Of a stretch of DNA of 64,000 nt, positions 56,251-64,000 are shown one piece after another. How positions within the stretch are numbered: the first letter of the stretch is position 1; each line of letters starts with the position of its first letter. The stretch comes from Rhodoglobus vestalii (GTDB lineage Bacteria; Actinomycetota; Actinomycetes; Actinomycetales; Microbacteriaceae), in contig NZ_VFRA01000001.1 of assembly GCF_006788895.1 (NCBI RefSeq), forward strand, positions 806,001-870,000. Reading direction: 5' to 3'. The position numbers and the translations under genes are program-made. The notes under the pieces were generated by a model. That model was not told the origin of the DNA, did no database searches, and saw only the letters and a program-made list of their open reading frames with translations.

Positions 56251-57189
56251 TTAGTCGGTGATGATTCGCGCTCCATGAACGGGGCCGGTCGCGCGCACCA
56301 CCTTCATCTGCGCCGCACTCAATGCGATTTGCAGTTCAAGGGCCGAATCGAGGTCGGCGGTGAGAAACGCGACAGTGGGCCCAGAACCCGAAACGACTCC
56401 GGCGAGCGCCCCGTTCTTCTCGCCCAACTCGATAACCGCGGCCAGCGATGGTTCCATCTGGAGCGCCGGAGCCTGCAGATCGTTGTGGAGACATTCGGCA
56501 AGCATGTGCGGGTCACCGGCACGCAAAGCTTGGAGAACATCCGCATCGACGATTGGCGCGGCGTCGGCCGGAAAAATGTCTTGAGCGTGACGATGGCGGT
56601 GAAGGTCGAGCTCTTCGTATACCGCCGGGGTTGAGAGCCCCGAATCAGACAGGGCCAACACCCATTGAAACTGGCCCTTAGCCAGGGCTGGGCTGAGCTG
56701 GTCGCCACGACCCGTTCCAATTGCTGTTCCTCCGGTGAGGGCGAACGGCACATCGGAGCCAAGCTCCGACGCGAGACCGAGCATTTCTTCGCGAGAGATG
56801 TTGGTGCCCCAGAGTGCGTCGCAGGCAAGAAGTGTTGCCGCGGCATCCGCAGAACCACCACCCATGCCCCCGGTTACGGGAACATGCTTTTCGATCTCAA
56901 GGCGAACACCGCCGCGGTAGCCAGTGCGACGCGCCAGCAGTCGAGCGGCTTTGATACCGATATTGGAACCATCGGTGGGTACCCGCGAAAGGTCGACGGG
57001 TCCCGACACTGACACCGAAAAATCATCGGCACGATAGGCGCGAACGTCTTCACACAGCGACACCGCCTGATAGGCGATCGCAACATCGTGGTAGCCGTCA
57101 TCAAGAAGCGAACCCACTTTGAGGAAGACATTGATCTTGCCAGGGGCACGAGTGTGAACCATTGTGGAGGCTGCCAAGACGGTAGTCAT
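56251..57189 (-). CDS. ispE: 4-diphosphocytidyl-2-C-methyl-D-erythritol kinase
   Basis: A 312-residue GHMP kinase of the MEP pathway. The substrate lysine region [15 protein letters not shown], the ATP loop [18 protein letters not shown] and the C-terminal [12 protein letters not shown] are present. It adds a phosphate to CDP-methylerythritol; ispH at 6 kb completes the route. rsmA, tatD and metG lie further upstream, the usual actinobacterial neighbourhood. The ABC-F gene follows after about 20 bp. Confidence 0.95.
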   Translation of the reverse strand: MTTVLAASTMVHTRAPGKINVFLKVGSLLDDGYHDVAIAYQAVSLCEDVRAYRADDFSVSVSGPVDLSRVPTDGSNIGIKAARLLARRTGYRGGVRLEIEKHVPVTGGMGGGSADAAATLLACDALWGTNISREEMLGLASELGSDVPFALTGGTAIGTGRGDQLSPALAKGQFQWVLALSDSGLSTPAVYEELDLHRHRHAQDIFPADAAPIVDADVLQALRAGDPHMLAECLHNDLQAPALQMEPSLAAVIELGEKNGALAGVVSGSGPTVAFLTADLDSALELQIALSAAQMKVVRATGPVHGARIITD

Positions 57190-57294
57190 CCACCAAACTT
57201 ACCGTGTGAAGTGGACCTCTCCGTGCACCCCCTGGGGATAACACTGGCCTCGCGGCATCCGCTACGATCCGGCTCTATCAGCCCCTGTATTGGC

Positions 57295-57525
57295 TTATTC
57301 CGCCTGAGCCAACCCGCGTGCTGCCGCATACCGGGCCGCGATTGATTCTGCCCACTCGCTGCTTAAGTGGTCGGCATTGGTAACGAACCATCCCGCGATC
57401 TGTGGACGCTGCCATGTCGTCGCCCCCGCAATGTCGAGGAACGCAAACCATTCATCGGGATGCCGCCCCGTGCCCTCAAGCACATCGCGGTCACTGGGAA
57501 TGCTGGTGTTGCTGTTCGCCGACAT
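57295..57525 (-). CDS. DUF4287-like small protein
   Basis: A 76-residue protein containing GRHPDEWFAFLDIAGATTWQRPQIAGWFV and SSEWAESIAARYAAARGLAQAE, the pattern of the DUF4287 helical domain that often precedes DUF5655 or SRPBCC domains. No ribosome site is seen. Function unknown. It lies in the gap between rsmA and ispE. Confidence 0.7.
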   Translation of the reverse strand: MSANSNTSIPSDRDVLEGTGRHPDEWFAFLDIAGATTWQRPQIAGWFVTNADHLSSEWAESIAARYAAARGLAQAE

Positions 57526-57595
57526 GAAGCCAACCTACCGTCGTTCGTTGCCGAACGGAATGGCGGAGCGTCACACCCTTCACCTGATGATTTGG

Positions 57596-58426
57596 TTACC
57601 GAGCGCGGGCAATCGCAAGAAAATCGTGCACCGTGAGCTCCTCGCCGCGGGCGGTCGGTGCGACACCCGCCGCAATCAGCCGATCGGATGCTGCCGTTGA
57701 GTTGCCCAACACACTCGACAGAGACTGACGCAACATTTTGCGTCGCTGCTGGAACGCGGCATCCACAAGGGCGAAGGTGGCCTTACGTTCCTCGACGGTT
57801 CCGGGTTGCTCGCGGCGCTCGAAGCGCACCAGTACCGAGTCGACATTCGGCACGGGCCAGAACACCTGACGACTGACCAGACCGGCGGTAGAGAACTCGC
57901 CGTACCAGGCCGCTTTGATGCTCGGCGAGCCGTACACCTTGCTGCCGGGGCCGGCGGCAACCCGATTACCCACCTCCGCCTGCACCATCACGAGACCGCG
58001 GTCGAGGGAGTCAAAGTCCTCCAAGAAGTGCAGCAACACCGGCACCGACACGTTATACGGCAGGTTCGCAACGAACACGCGAGGGTCGTTGGGCAACTCG
58101 GTGACGCGCAGCGCGTCACCGGTGATGACGGTGAGACGCGCATCCGGTTGCAGCTGGCTGACCGTGATGGGCAACTGGGCGGCAAGGCGTTTATCGATTT
58201 CGACGGCGACGACGGATGCCCCGGTCTCGAGCAACCCCAGCGTCAACGATCCCAGCCCCGGGCCGACCTCAACCACAGTTTCACCTGAGACGACGTGCGC
58301 TGCCTTCACAATTCGGCGAACCGTGTTGGGGTCGATCACAAAGTTTTGGCCCAGCTTCTTCGTCGGCTGGATGCCGAGCAGGTCGGCGAGATCGCGGATC
58401 TCGGCGGGGCCAAGCAGTGCGCTCAT
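57596..58426 (-). CDS. rsmA: 16S rRNA (adenine1518/1519-N6)-dimethyltransferase
   Basis: A 276-residue KsgA-type methyltransferase. SAM loop VVEVGPGLGSLTLGLLETG, catalytic NLPYNVSVPVLLHFL (motif IV) and VFWPVPNVDSVLVRF are intact. It dimethylates two adjacent adenines of 16S rRNA and checks subunit maturation. ATG 58426 overlaps the tatD stop (ATGA); a much longer frame upstream is not coding. Follows metG and tatD. Confidence 0.95.
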   Translation of the reverse strand: MSALLGPAEIRDLADLLGIQPTKKLGQNFVIDPNTVRRIVKAAHVVSGETVVEVGPGLGSLTLGLLETGASVVAVEIDKRLAAQLPITVSQLQPDARLTVITGDALRVTELPNDPRVFVANLPYNVSVPVLLHFLEDFDSLDRGLVMVQAEVGNRVAAGPGSKVYGSPSIKAAWYGEFSTAGLVSRQVFWPVPNVDSVLVRFERREQPGTVEERKATFALVDAAFQQRRKMLRQSLSSVLGNSTAASDRLIAAGVAPTARGEELTVHDFLAIARAR

Positions 58427-59370
58427 CGGGGGTCTGCTTCGGACGCGGCGGCTGGCTCGGATGCGGCAGCCAGTTCGGTCTCCCACAAGCCATACACGGC
58501 CTCGGTGTTTGTGGCGAGCTGAGTGGCAAACGTTGCTTCGTCCTCGCCCAGATGTGCCGCCATTGCACGCACCGTGTGCGGCATCAGGTAGGGAGCATTG
58601 GGGCGGCCCCGCAGCGGGTGGGGTGTGAGGTAGGGGGCATCCGTTTCCACCAGAATGCGATCCTGCGCGACAACCGACAGCGCTTCGCGCAGATTCGCCG
58701 CATTCTTGAACGTGACAGTGCCGGCGAACGACAAATACCATCCGTTATCCGCGGCCAACCGCGCCATCGCCGCATCGCCCGAGAAGCAGTGGAAGACGGT
58801 GCGCTCGGGAGCACCCACCCGCAGCAGCGTTTCAATCACCTCATCGTGGGCGTCGCGATCGTGAATCTGCAGGGCAAGCCCGTGCCGCTTGGCAATCGCA
58901 ATGTGCGCTTCGAAGGACCGGAACTGTGCGGGCCGACCCGCATCATCGGTGCGGAAAAAGTCGAGGCCCGTCTCGCCCACCGCGCGAACGCGGGGGCGAG
59001 CAGCGAGTTCATCGATTACGGCCAGTGCGGCATCAAGCTCCCCCGCAGCCTCGAGCTCGGGGGCCTCATTCGGGTGGATTGCAACCGCCGCAAGCACCTG
59101 TGATTCGGTGGCCGCAAGCTGCGCCGACCAGCGGCTGGTATCGACATCCGTTCCGACCTGCACCACGCCCCGCACACCGACCGCGGATGCTCGCTCCAAC
59201 TGCTCGCGAAAGCGCAACTGGTTGCCGGGCCCGCCATCAGCAATCTCGAGGTGGGTGTGATTGTCATACACCGCAACCGCGAGCGGTTCGGGCAGCGGCG
59301 GGTACTGCAGCTTCTCAGAAGCTACCTCGTCGGTGCTGCGGTGGCGCTGCCGGATGAACGGTTCAGTCAC
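58423..59370 (-). CDS. tatD: TatD family metal-dependent hydrolase
   Basis: A 315-residue TIM-barrel DNase. Metal ligands can be placed in YDNHTHLEI (HxH), VGETGLDFF (E), LALQIHDRDAHDEV and VFHCFSGDAA (histidines) and LVETDAPYLTP (D). It overlaps rsmA and metG by four bases each, the conserved metG-tatD-rsmA-ispE order. N-terminal 30 residues are an extra segment. Confidence 0.92.
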   Translation of the reverse strand: MTEPFIRQRHRSTDEVASEKLQYPPLPEPLAVAVYDNHTHLEIADGGPGNQLRFREQLERASAVGVRGVVQVGTDVDTSRWSAQLAATESQVLAAVAIHPNEAPELEAAGELDAALAVIDELAARPRVRAVGETGLDFFRTDDAGRPAQFRSFEAHIAIAKRHGLALQIHDRDAHDEVIETLLRVGAPERTVFHCFSGDAAMARLAADNGWYLSFAGTVTFKNAANLREALSVVAQDRILVETDAPYLTPHPLRGRPNAPYLMPHTVRAMAAHLGEDEATFATQLATNTEAVYGLWETELAAASEPAAASEADPR

Positions 59371-60947
59371 GCCGTGCCGCTTTCGGCATCCACTTCGATG
59401 CGGGGGAATAGGGAGGTTTCGAGGGCAGTCACACGACCGCTGGTTGCCCAGTGCTGGGCGTCGTCGATTCGCTGCCCACGCAGTTCACCGACGCCGCCGA
59501 TGGCCTGCCAGAGTCGCTCGGTTGCCTTGGGCAGCACGGGCGACAACAGAATCGCGAGCGTGCCGAGACCGTTGACGGTAGTCGCGAGCACGGTGCCGAG
59601 GCGTTCGCGGTTAGCGGGGTTTTTCGACAGCGCCCACGGCTCTTGCTCGGTGATGTACCCGTTGAGCTCATCGACGAGTTGCCAGACCTCAGCCAGCGCC
59701 TCGTTGATGGCGAAGGAGTCAATGGCAGCGTTCGATTTCTCGGTTGCACGCTTCTGGGTCGCCACAATCGCTTCATCGGATGCCGTGAGCGCGCCGAGAG
59801 CCGGAATATCACCATCGAAGTACTTATTGACCATCGCGATCACCCGCGAAGCAAGGTTGCCGAAACCGTTGGCCAGCTCTGCTTGGTAGCGCGCACTCAG
59901 GTCTTCCCAACTGAACGATCCGTCTTGACCAAAGGTGATGGCGCTCATGAAGTAGTAGCGGAAGGCATCCGAACCGAACGTGTCGGTAATTTGGCTCGGG
60001 GCGATTCCGGTGAGCTTCGACTTGGACATTTTTTCGCCACCGACGAGTAGCCAGCCGTGGCCGAAGACGGCGCGCGGAACGGGAAGCCCTGCGGCCAGGA
60101 GCATGGCGGGCCAAATAACGGCGTGAAAACGGGCGATGTCTTTGCCGACGAGTTGCACGGCGGGCCAGCGCTTGGCGAACTGGTCATCGTCAACGCCGTA
60201 GCCGATAGCACTCACGTAGTTGAGCAGGGCATCGAACCACACGTACACAACGTGGGTTTCATCCCACGGAACCTTCACACCCCAGTCAAAACTGGAACGC
60301 GAAATGGAGAGGTCGTCGAGTCCCTGCTTGACGAACTGCACAATCTCGTTGCGCACGCTCGCGGGCTGCACAAAGTCGGGCTGGCTTTCATAAAGGTCGA
60401 GCAGTTTCTGCCCAAAGTCGCTCATGCGAAAGAAGTAGTTCTTCTCTTTGAGAACTTCAACCGGGCGCGAGTGGATAGCGCACACCAGTTGGCCCTTGTA
60501 GTCGCCGTCGGGTGCGGTAACAAGGTCGTCAAGCTGTTTGTACTCTTCGCAGCCGACACAGTAGTAGCCCTCGTATTCGCCGGCGTAGATGTGGCCATCG
60601 TCGTAGAGGCGCTGAAGGAAAGTCGCCACTGCTTTCTCGTGGCGCTCATCGGTTGTGCGAATGAAATCGTCATTGGCGATATCAATGGTGTCAAGCAGCG
60701 GTTGCCACGAATCAGCAACAAGACGGTCGGCCCACTCTTGCGGCGTCGTGTTGTTGGCGACGGCGGTGCGCAGAATCTTTTGGCCGTGTTCGTCGGTGCC
60801 GGTGAGCAGCCAGGCGTCTTCACCTCGTTGGCGGTGCCAGCGTGCAAGAACGTCGGCGGCCACCTCGGTGTACGCGTGCCCGATATGAGGAACGTCGTTC
60901 ACATAGAAAATGGGCGTCGCAATATAGAAGGAGTCGCCGGCAGACAT
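59367..60947 (-). CDS. metG: Methionine-tRNA ligase
   Basis: A 526-residue class I synthetase. HIGH-like site PIFYVNDVPHIGHAYTEVAADVLAR, zinc-knuckle residues in YCVGCEEYKQ, and the second signature GGEKMSKSKLTGI are visible. Short form without a C-terminal dimer domain. It is first of the leftward metG-tatD-rsmA operon. Confidence 0.96.
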   Translation of the reverse strand: MSAGDSFYIATPIFYVNDVPHIGHAYTEVAADVLARWHRQRGEDAWLLTGTDEHGQKILRTAVANNTTPQEWADRLVADSWQPLLDTIDIANDDFIRTTDERHEKAVATFLQRLYDDGHIYAGEYEGYYCVGCEEYKQLDDLVTAPDGDYKGQLVCAIHSRPVEVLKEKNYFFRMSDFGQKLLDLYESQPDFVQPASVRNEIVQFVKQGLDDLSISRSSFDWGVKVPWDETHVVYVWFDALLNYVSAIGYGVDDDQFAKRWPAVQLVGKDIARFHAVIWPAMLLAAGLPVPRAVFGHGWLLVGGEKMSKSKLTGIAPSQITDTFGSDAFRYYFMSAITFGQDGSFSWEDLSARYQAELANGFGNLASRVIAMVNKYFDGDIPALGALTASDEAIVATQKRATEKSNAAIDSFAINEALAEVWQLVDELNGYITEQEPWALSKNPANRERLGTVLATTVNGLGTLAILLSPVLPKATERLWQAIGGVGELRGQRIDDAQHWATSGRVTALETSLFPRIEVDAESGTA

Positions 60948-61042
60948 GCCTTTAGTGTATTCGCCCGTGTCGATCCATTACGCCGGACGGATATGACAGC
61001 GAATACGAATCCGGACGCTGCACAGGATGCCGCCCCGCTCCG

Positions 61043-61107
61043 TGTGAGAATGTGTGGGTTTATCTTTATTTATGTTGCATTCTGCCGATCACCGGCGTAC
61101 TCTCACA
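61043..61107 (+). promoter_or_regulatory. Probable control region of the fructose operon
   Basis: TGTGAGA at 61043-61049 and its inverted copy TCTCACA at 61101-61107 flank an AT-rich stretch with repeated TTTAT units, about 45-110 bp before the regulator start. DeoR-type repressors bind spaced repeats; which element FruR binds is unknown. Confidence 0.3.
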
Positions 61108-61152
61108 GATACGCAGAAATCGTGCGCGGCGATAATCACAGGAGATTGCGGA

Positions 61153-61941
61153 ATGTACGCAGAAGAACGGCAACAGCAGATCGAGAGACAACTCGCTGAA
61201 GCCGGCCGCGTCGCCGTAATCGAACTCGCTCGCACCTTCGCTGTGTCAAGCGAAACCGTGCGCCGAGACCTCGACCAGCTCGAGGCCCGGGGGGTGGCGC
61301 GCCGCGTTCATGGCGGCGCAGTCTCTGCCGCACGGATTAGCCGCAGTGAAGAGAGTGTCGCCCAGCGCACCGGCCGCAACTCCGATGCCAAAGAGCGCAT
61401 CGCTCGGGCCGCGATGGCCCTCATTCCGTCTAACTTTGTCGGGGCGATCAGCATCGACTCTGGCACTACCACAAGCCGCCTGGCTCAGCACCTGGTCAAC
61501 TGGAACCCCGAAAAATCGACCGGCTCGCTGACCGTGATCACCCATTCCATTTCGATCGCCTCAATCGTGAGCGAGAACCCCCACATCGCCGTTCAGATTA
61601 TCGGCGGTCGCCTGCGCGGGCTCACCGGCGCCGCAGTAGGGGCAACGACCCTCGACCAGCTGTCCGGCATCCGCCCAGACATCTCATTTTTGGGTGCCAA
61701 CGGTGTGCACGCCGATTTCGGCTTCAGCACCCCCGACCCCGATGAAGCTGCCGTGAAGAGTGCGCTCACCCGCGGTTCACGCCGCGCCATCGCACTCGTT
61801 GACGCCTCGAAACTGGGCACCGAGACTCTCATGAGTTTCGCCTCGCTGACTGATGTCGACACCATCATCACCGACCGCTCACCCGATGCCGAACTTACCC
61901 TCGCTCTTGAGCGTGCGGATGTCGAAACGGTGATCGCATGA
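61153..61941 (+). CDS. fruR: DeoR/GlpR-family repressor of the fructose operon
   Basis: A 262-residue regulator: DeoR winged helix at the start (RVAVIELARTFAVSSETVRRDLDQLEARGVARRVHGGAV) and a DeoRC sugar-phosphate sensor domain (SIDSGTTTSRLAQHL, HSISIASIV, FLGANGVHADFGFSTPDPDEAAVK). It probably senses fructose 1-phosphate. ATG 61153 is preceded by GGAG; longer starts are not supported. Its stop overlaps fruK by four bases. Confidence 0.88.
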   Translation: MYAEERQQQIERQLAEAGRVAVIELARTFAVSSETVRRDLDQLEARGVARRVHGGAVSAARISRSEESVAQRTGRNSDAKERIARAAMALIPSNFVGAISIDSGTTTSRLAQHLVNWNPEKSTGSLTVITHSISIASIVSENPHIAVQIIGGRLRGLTGAAVGATTLDQLSGIRPDISFLGANGVHADFGFSTPDPDEAAVKSALTRGSRRAIALVDASKLGTETLMSFASLTDVDTIITDRSPDAELTLALERADVETVIA

Positions 61942-62900
61942 TCGTCACCGTTACCGCCAACCCGAGCCTCGATCGCACCATCGAGCTCGACGCCGCTCTC
62001 GACCGCGGCGAAGTTCAGCGTTCCCTCTCAAGCAGTGAGCAGCCGGGTGGCAAGGGCGTGAATGTGTCTCGTGCACTGATTGCGTCAGGGCTGGATACGA
62101 TCGCTATTCTGCCGGGCGAAGCATCCGATCCGATGTTGGTGGCGTTGCGTGCCGAGCACACCCCCACTGCAGGGCTGCCGATTTCCGGCCGCGTGCGTTC
62201 GAATGTCACGATCACTGAACCTGATGGCACGACCACAAAGATCAATGAACCGGGGCCACAGCTCACCGCCGCCGACGATGCAGCACTTATCGATCTGGTG
62301 GTGTCCCATGCTCGCCGGGCGGAATGGGTTGTGCTTGCCGGTTCGCTGCCTCCGGGGCTCAGTGCCGACTTCTATGTGCGAGTAATCAACGCAATTCGCC
62401 ACGCTGCCGATGGCACCCCACCACGGGTCGCCGTTGACTCTTCGGGCGCCCCCATGCAGGCACTGATCGAGTCGGGTGTTGGCGTTGACCTCATCAAACC
62501 CAACGCGGAAGAGCTCGCAGAGCTCACGGGTCTGCCCGACACCTTCGAAGAAGATACGGATGCGGCCGCCGCTGCGGCGCTCACTCTCGTGAACCGCGGC
62601 TGTCGTACCGTGCTCGCCACTCTCGGGTCACGCGGGGCACTCCTCGTGACCGCCGACGAAACGTGGCGCGCAACAATGCCGCCCGTCGTCGCAAAAAGTA
62701 CCGTCGGTGCCGGCGATGCCTCCCTGGCCGGCTACCTCTTGGGCGACCAGCGCGGCGCAGCACCCGAACGTCGCCTTGCTCAGGCTGTCGCTCACGGCAC
62801 AGCCGCAGCATCCCTACCCGGCAGCACCATGCCGACCCCAGAACTTACCCACCCCGACTCTGCTGAGGTGCACTTGCTCAGCCGACCGGACAACCACTAA
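61938..62900 (+). CDS. fruK: 1-phosphofructokinase
   Basis: A 320-residue PfkB-family kinase that converts fructose 1-phosphate to the 1,6-bisphosphate. N-terminal TVTANPSLDRTIEL, GGKGVNVSRAL and the C-terminal catalytic motif VGAGDASLAGYLLG (with Asp as base) match FruK. It overlaps the regulator upstream and is followed by the PTS gene. Confidence 0.93.
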   Translation: MIVTVTANPSLDRTIELDAALDRGEVQRSLSSSEQPGGKGVNVSRALIASGLDTIAILPGEASDPMLVALRAEHTPTAGLPISGRVRSNVTITEPDGTTTKINEPGPQLTAADDAALIDLVVSHARRAEWVVLAGSLPPGLSADFYVRVINAIRHAADGTPPRVAVDSSGAPMQALIESGVGVDLIKPNAEELAELTGLPDTFEEDTDAAAAAALTLVNRGCRTVLATLGSRGALLVTADETWRATMPPVVAKSTVGAGDASLAGYLLGDQRGAAPERRLAQAVAHGTAAASLPGSTMPTPELTHPDSAEVHLLSRPDNH

Positions 62901-62938
62901 ATCTCAGCACCACCGCTGCTGTCGACAAGGAGAAAGCA

Positions 62939-64000
62939 ATGTCGCAACTCATCACCACCGACCTCGTGCTGTTAGATGCCGATCTCGGCACCGACCGCGC
63001 CGGCGTCATCCGCGCGATGACCAAACTCGTCGCCGATCAGGGCCGTGCAACCAACGCGGAATCGCTTTTCGACGACGCGTGGGCACGCGAACAGCTGACC
63101 GATACCGGTGTTCCTGGCGGTATCGCTATTCCTCATTGCCGTTCGGAGGCGGTAACCGAAGCCACTCTCGTGATGGCTCGCCTTAAGCCCGCCGTCGACT
63201 TCGGGTCGCCGGATGCTCCTGCCGACCTCATCTTCCTCATCGCCGCTCCCAACGGCGCCGATAAGGAACACCTGACCCTGCTTTCCGCCCTCGCGCGTTC
63301 GCTAGTGAACCCCGAATTCGTCGACAGTCTCCGCTCTGCCGGCAGCCGAGAAGAGATTGTTGCTCTCGTCGAGCAGGCGACCGCACCAGAAGAGAAGGCA
63401 GCACCGGCAGCCGGTGTCAGTGCCAGTGCCAGTGCCAGTGCCGGTGCCGGTGAGGGACAGCAATCGACATCCGCGTCAGGCGACGCTGCTCGCCCCGTCA
63501 TTGTCGCCGTCACCGCGTGCCCCACGGGCATAGCCCACACCTATATGGCCGCCGATTCCCTCGCCGCCGCCGCGAAACGCGCTGGCGTCGAACTTCACGT
63601 CGAGACTCAAGGTTCGTCCGGGGCAACACCGATTGATCCTGCGATCATTGCTGCGGCATCCGCGGTCATCTTTGCTGTTGATGTGGATGTTCGCGACAAG
63701 GGTCGTTTCGCCGGCAAGCCACTGATTCAGTCGCCGGTGAAGCGCGGAATTGATGCCCCAGACGAGATGATCGCCGAAGCTATTGCCGCCGCAAGCGACC
63801 CCAACGCGGCCCGCGTCGCCGGTGGCGGAGCTGCCAGCGAGAGCACCCCCAGTACCAAGGACGAGCACTTCGGGCAGACCGTGAAGCGCGCACTACTCAC
63901 GGGTGTGAGCTACATGATCCCGTTCGTTGCTGGTGGCGGTCTGCTGATCGCGCTCGGCTTCTTACTGGGTGGATACCTCATCACTGAAACCGCGGGCGAC
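62939..64000 (+). CDS. fruA: Fructose PTS EIIABC component (3' end outside window)
   Basis: The first 354 codons. The EIIA domain has the phosphorylated His in GIAIPHCRSE (His66), the EIIB domain the Cys in VTACPTGIAHTYMAADSL (Cys194), and EIIC begins at ALLTGVSYMIPFVAGGGLLIALGF before the window ends. A linker of Ser-Ala-Gly repeats lies between EIIA and EIIB. It takes up fructose as fructose 1-phosphate. ATG 62939 follows AAGGAGAAAG. Order EIIA-EIIB-EIIC is typical of actinobacterial FruA. Confidence 0.94.
   Translation, partial: MSQLITTDLVLLDADLGTDRAGVIRAMTKLVADQGRATNAESLFDDAWAREQLTDTGVPGGIAIPHCRSEAVTEATLVMARLKPAVDFGSPDAPADLIFLIAAPNGADKEHLTLLSALARSLVNPEFVDSLRSAGSREEIVALVEQATAPEEKAAPAAGVSASASASAGAGEGQQSTSASGDAARPVIVAVTACPTGIAHTYMAADSLAAAAKRAGVELHVETQGSSGATPIDPAIIAAASAVIFAVDVDVRDKGRFAGKPLIQSPVKRGIDAPDEMIAEAIAAASDPNAARVAGGGAASESTPSTKDEHFGQTVKRALLTGVSYMIPFVAGGGLLIALGFLLGGYLITETAGD
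63418..63452 (+). repeat. CAGTGC/CGGTGC microsatellite in the EIIA-EIIB linker
   Basis: Four perfect CAGTGC units and two CGGTGC-type units in frame, coding for alternating Ser-Ala and Gly-Ala. Gain or loss of a unit changes only linker length by two residues. Confidence 0.85.

Noticed and set aside
58427..58741. N-terminal extension of RsmA
   Set aside because: The open frame continues upstream, but it lies inside tatD in another frame, has no family similarity, and the ATGA overlap start at 58426 is well supported.

Overview
The window looks like the chromosome of a high-GC actinobacterium, most probably of the family Microbacteriaceae. This rests on gene content: small lineage-restricted proteins that resemble the DUF6264, DUF4245, DUF4307 and DUF501 families, FadR-type regulation, frequent GTG and TTG starts, a mycosin-like protease, and actinobacterial neighbourhoods such as mazG/eno/septum protein/DUF501 and mfd/pth/rplY. 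No rRNA, CRISPR array, prophage or classical defence island is visible. Two tRNA genes (an unusual UAA-anticodon Leu and a Gln) and one complete insertion sequence are present.

Layout. 1-3.6 kb: a sugar-acid (threonate/erythronate-type) catabolic operon read leftwards (gntR, otnK-like kinase, ltnD-like dehydrogenase), split by a complete IS481-type element that supplies the present stop codon of the kinase. 3.8-16.4 kb: core metabolism (class II aldolase, ispH, xseAB, carbonic anhydrase, fumC, phoH, uppS, trhA, greA). 16.4-23 kb: ilvA, an AI-2E family permease and a four-gene ABC importer of the polyamine/iron type. 23-28.4 kb: an AlkX/YcaQ-like DNA glycosylase, htpX-lemA, and an arsenic module (aquaporin, ArsR-ArsC fusion, stand-alone ArsC) with two operator-like palindromes. 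28.3-33.4 kb: a leftward run eno, septum-formation protein, DUF501, S8 protease, ndh, tRNA-Leu. 33.4-39.7 kb: CPBP protease, hisS, TetR regulator, an unannotated intergenic region with four strong hairpins, mazG, an SGNH-like protein without its catalytic serine, a secreted nuclease, and a second CPBP protein. 39.7-48.3 kb: mfd, pth, rplY, a decayed gluconokinase gene, a flavin-binding protein followed by eight perfect 16-bp repeats, and gnd. 48.3-61 kb: fadD, prs, glmU, tRNA-Gln, marR-yeiH, an ABC-F ATPase, ispE, rsmA, tatD, metG. 61.1 kb to the end: the fructose operon fruR-fruK-fruA, cut off by the window edge inside fruA.

How the genes work together. Three sugar modules meet in lower glycolysis (fba, eno): threonate/erythronate, gluconate (gnd intact, kinase gene broken) and fructose (PTS plus 1-phosphofructokinase). 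ispH, ispE and uppS serve isoprenoid and cell-wall lipid synthesis; glmU, prs, metG and hisS are housekeeping. The arsenic module combines arsenate reduction with a channel and shows no pump nearby. The most unusual observations are the four-hairpin region at 36470-36635, the short-variable-arm UAA tRNA at 28346-28418, the cysteine-free ArsR domain fused to ArsC, the IS-made stop codon, the gluconokinase pseudogene and the 16-bp tandem array. I did not find a complete novel system; the hairpin region is the best candidate for something undescribed.
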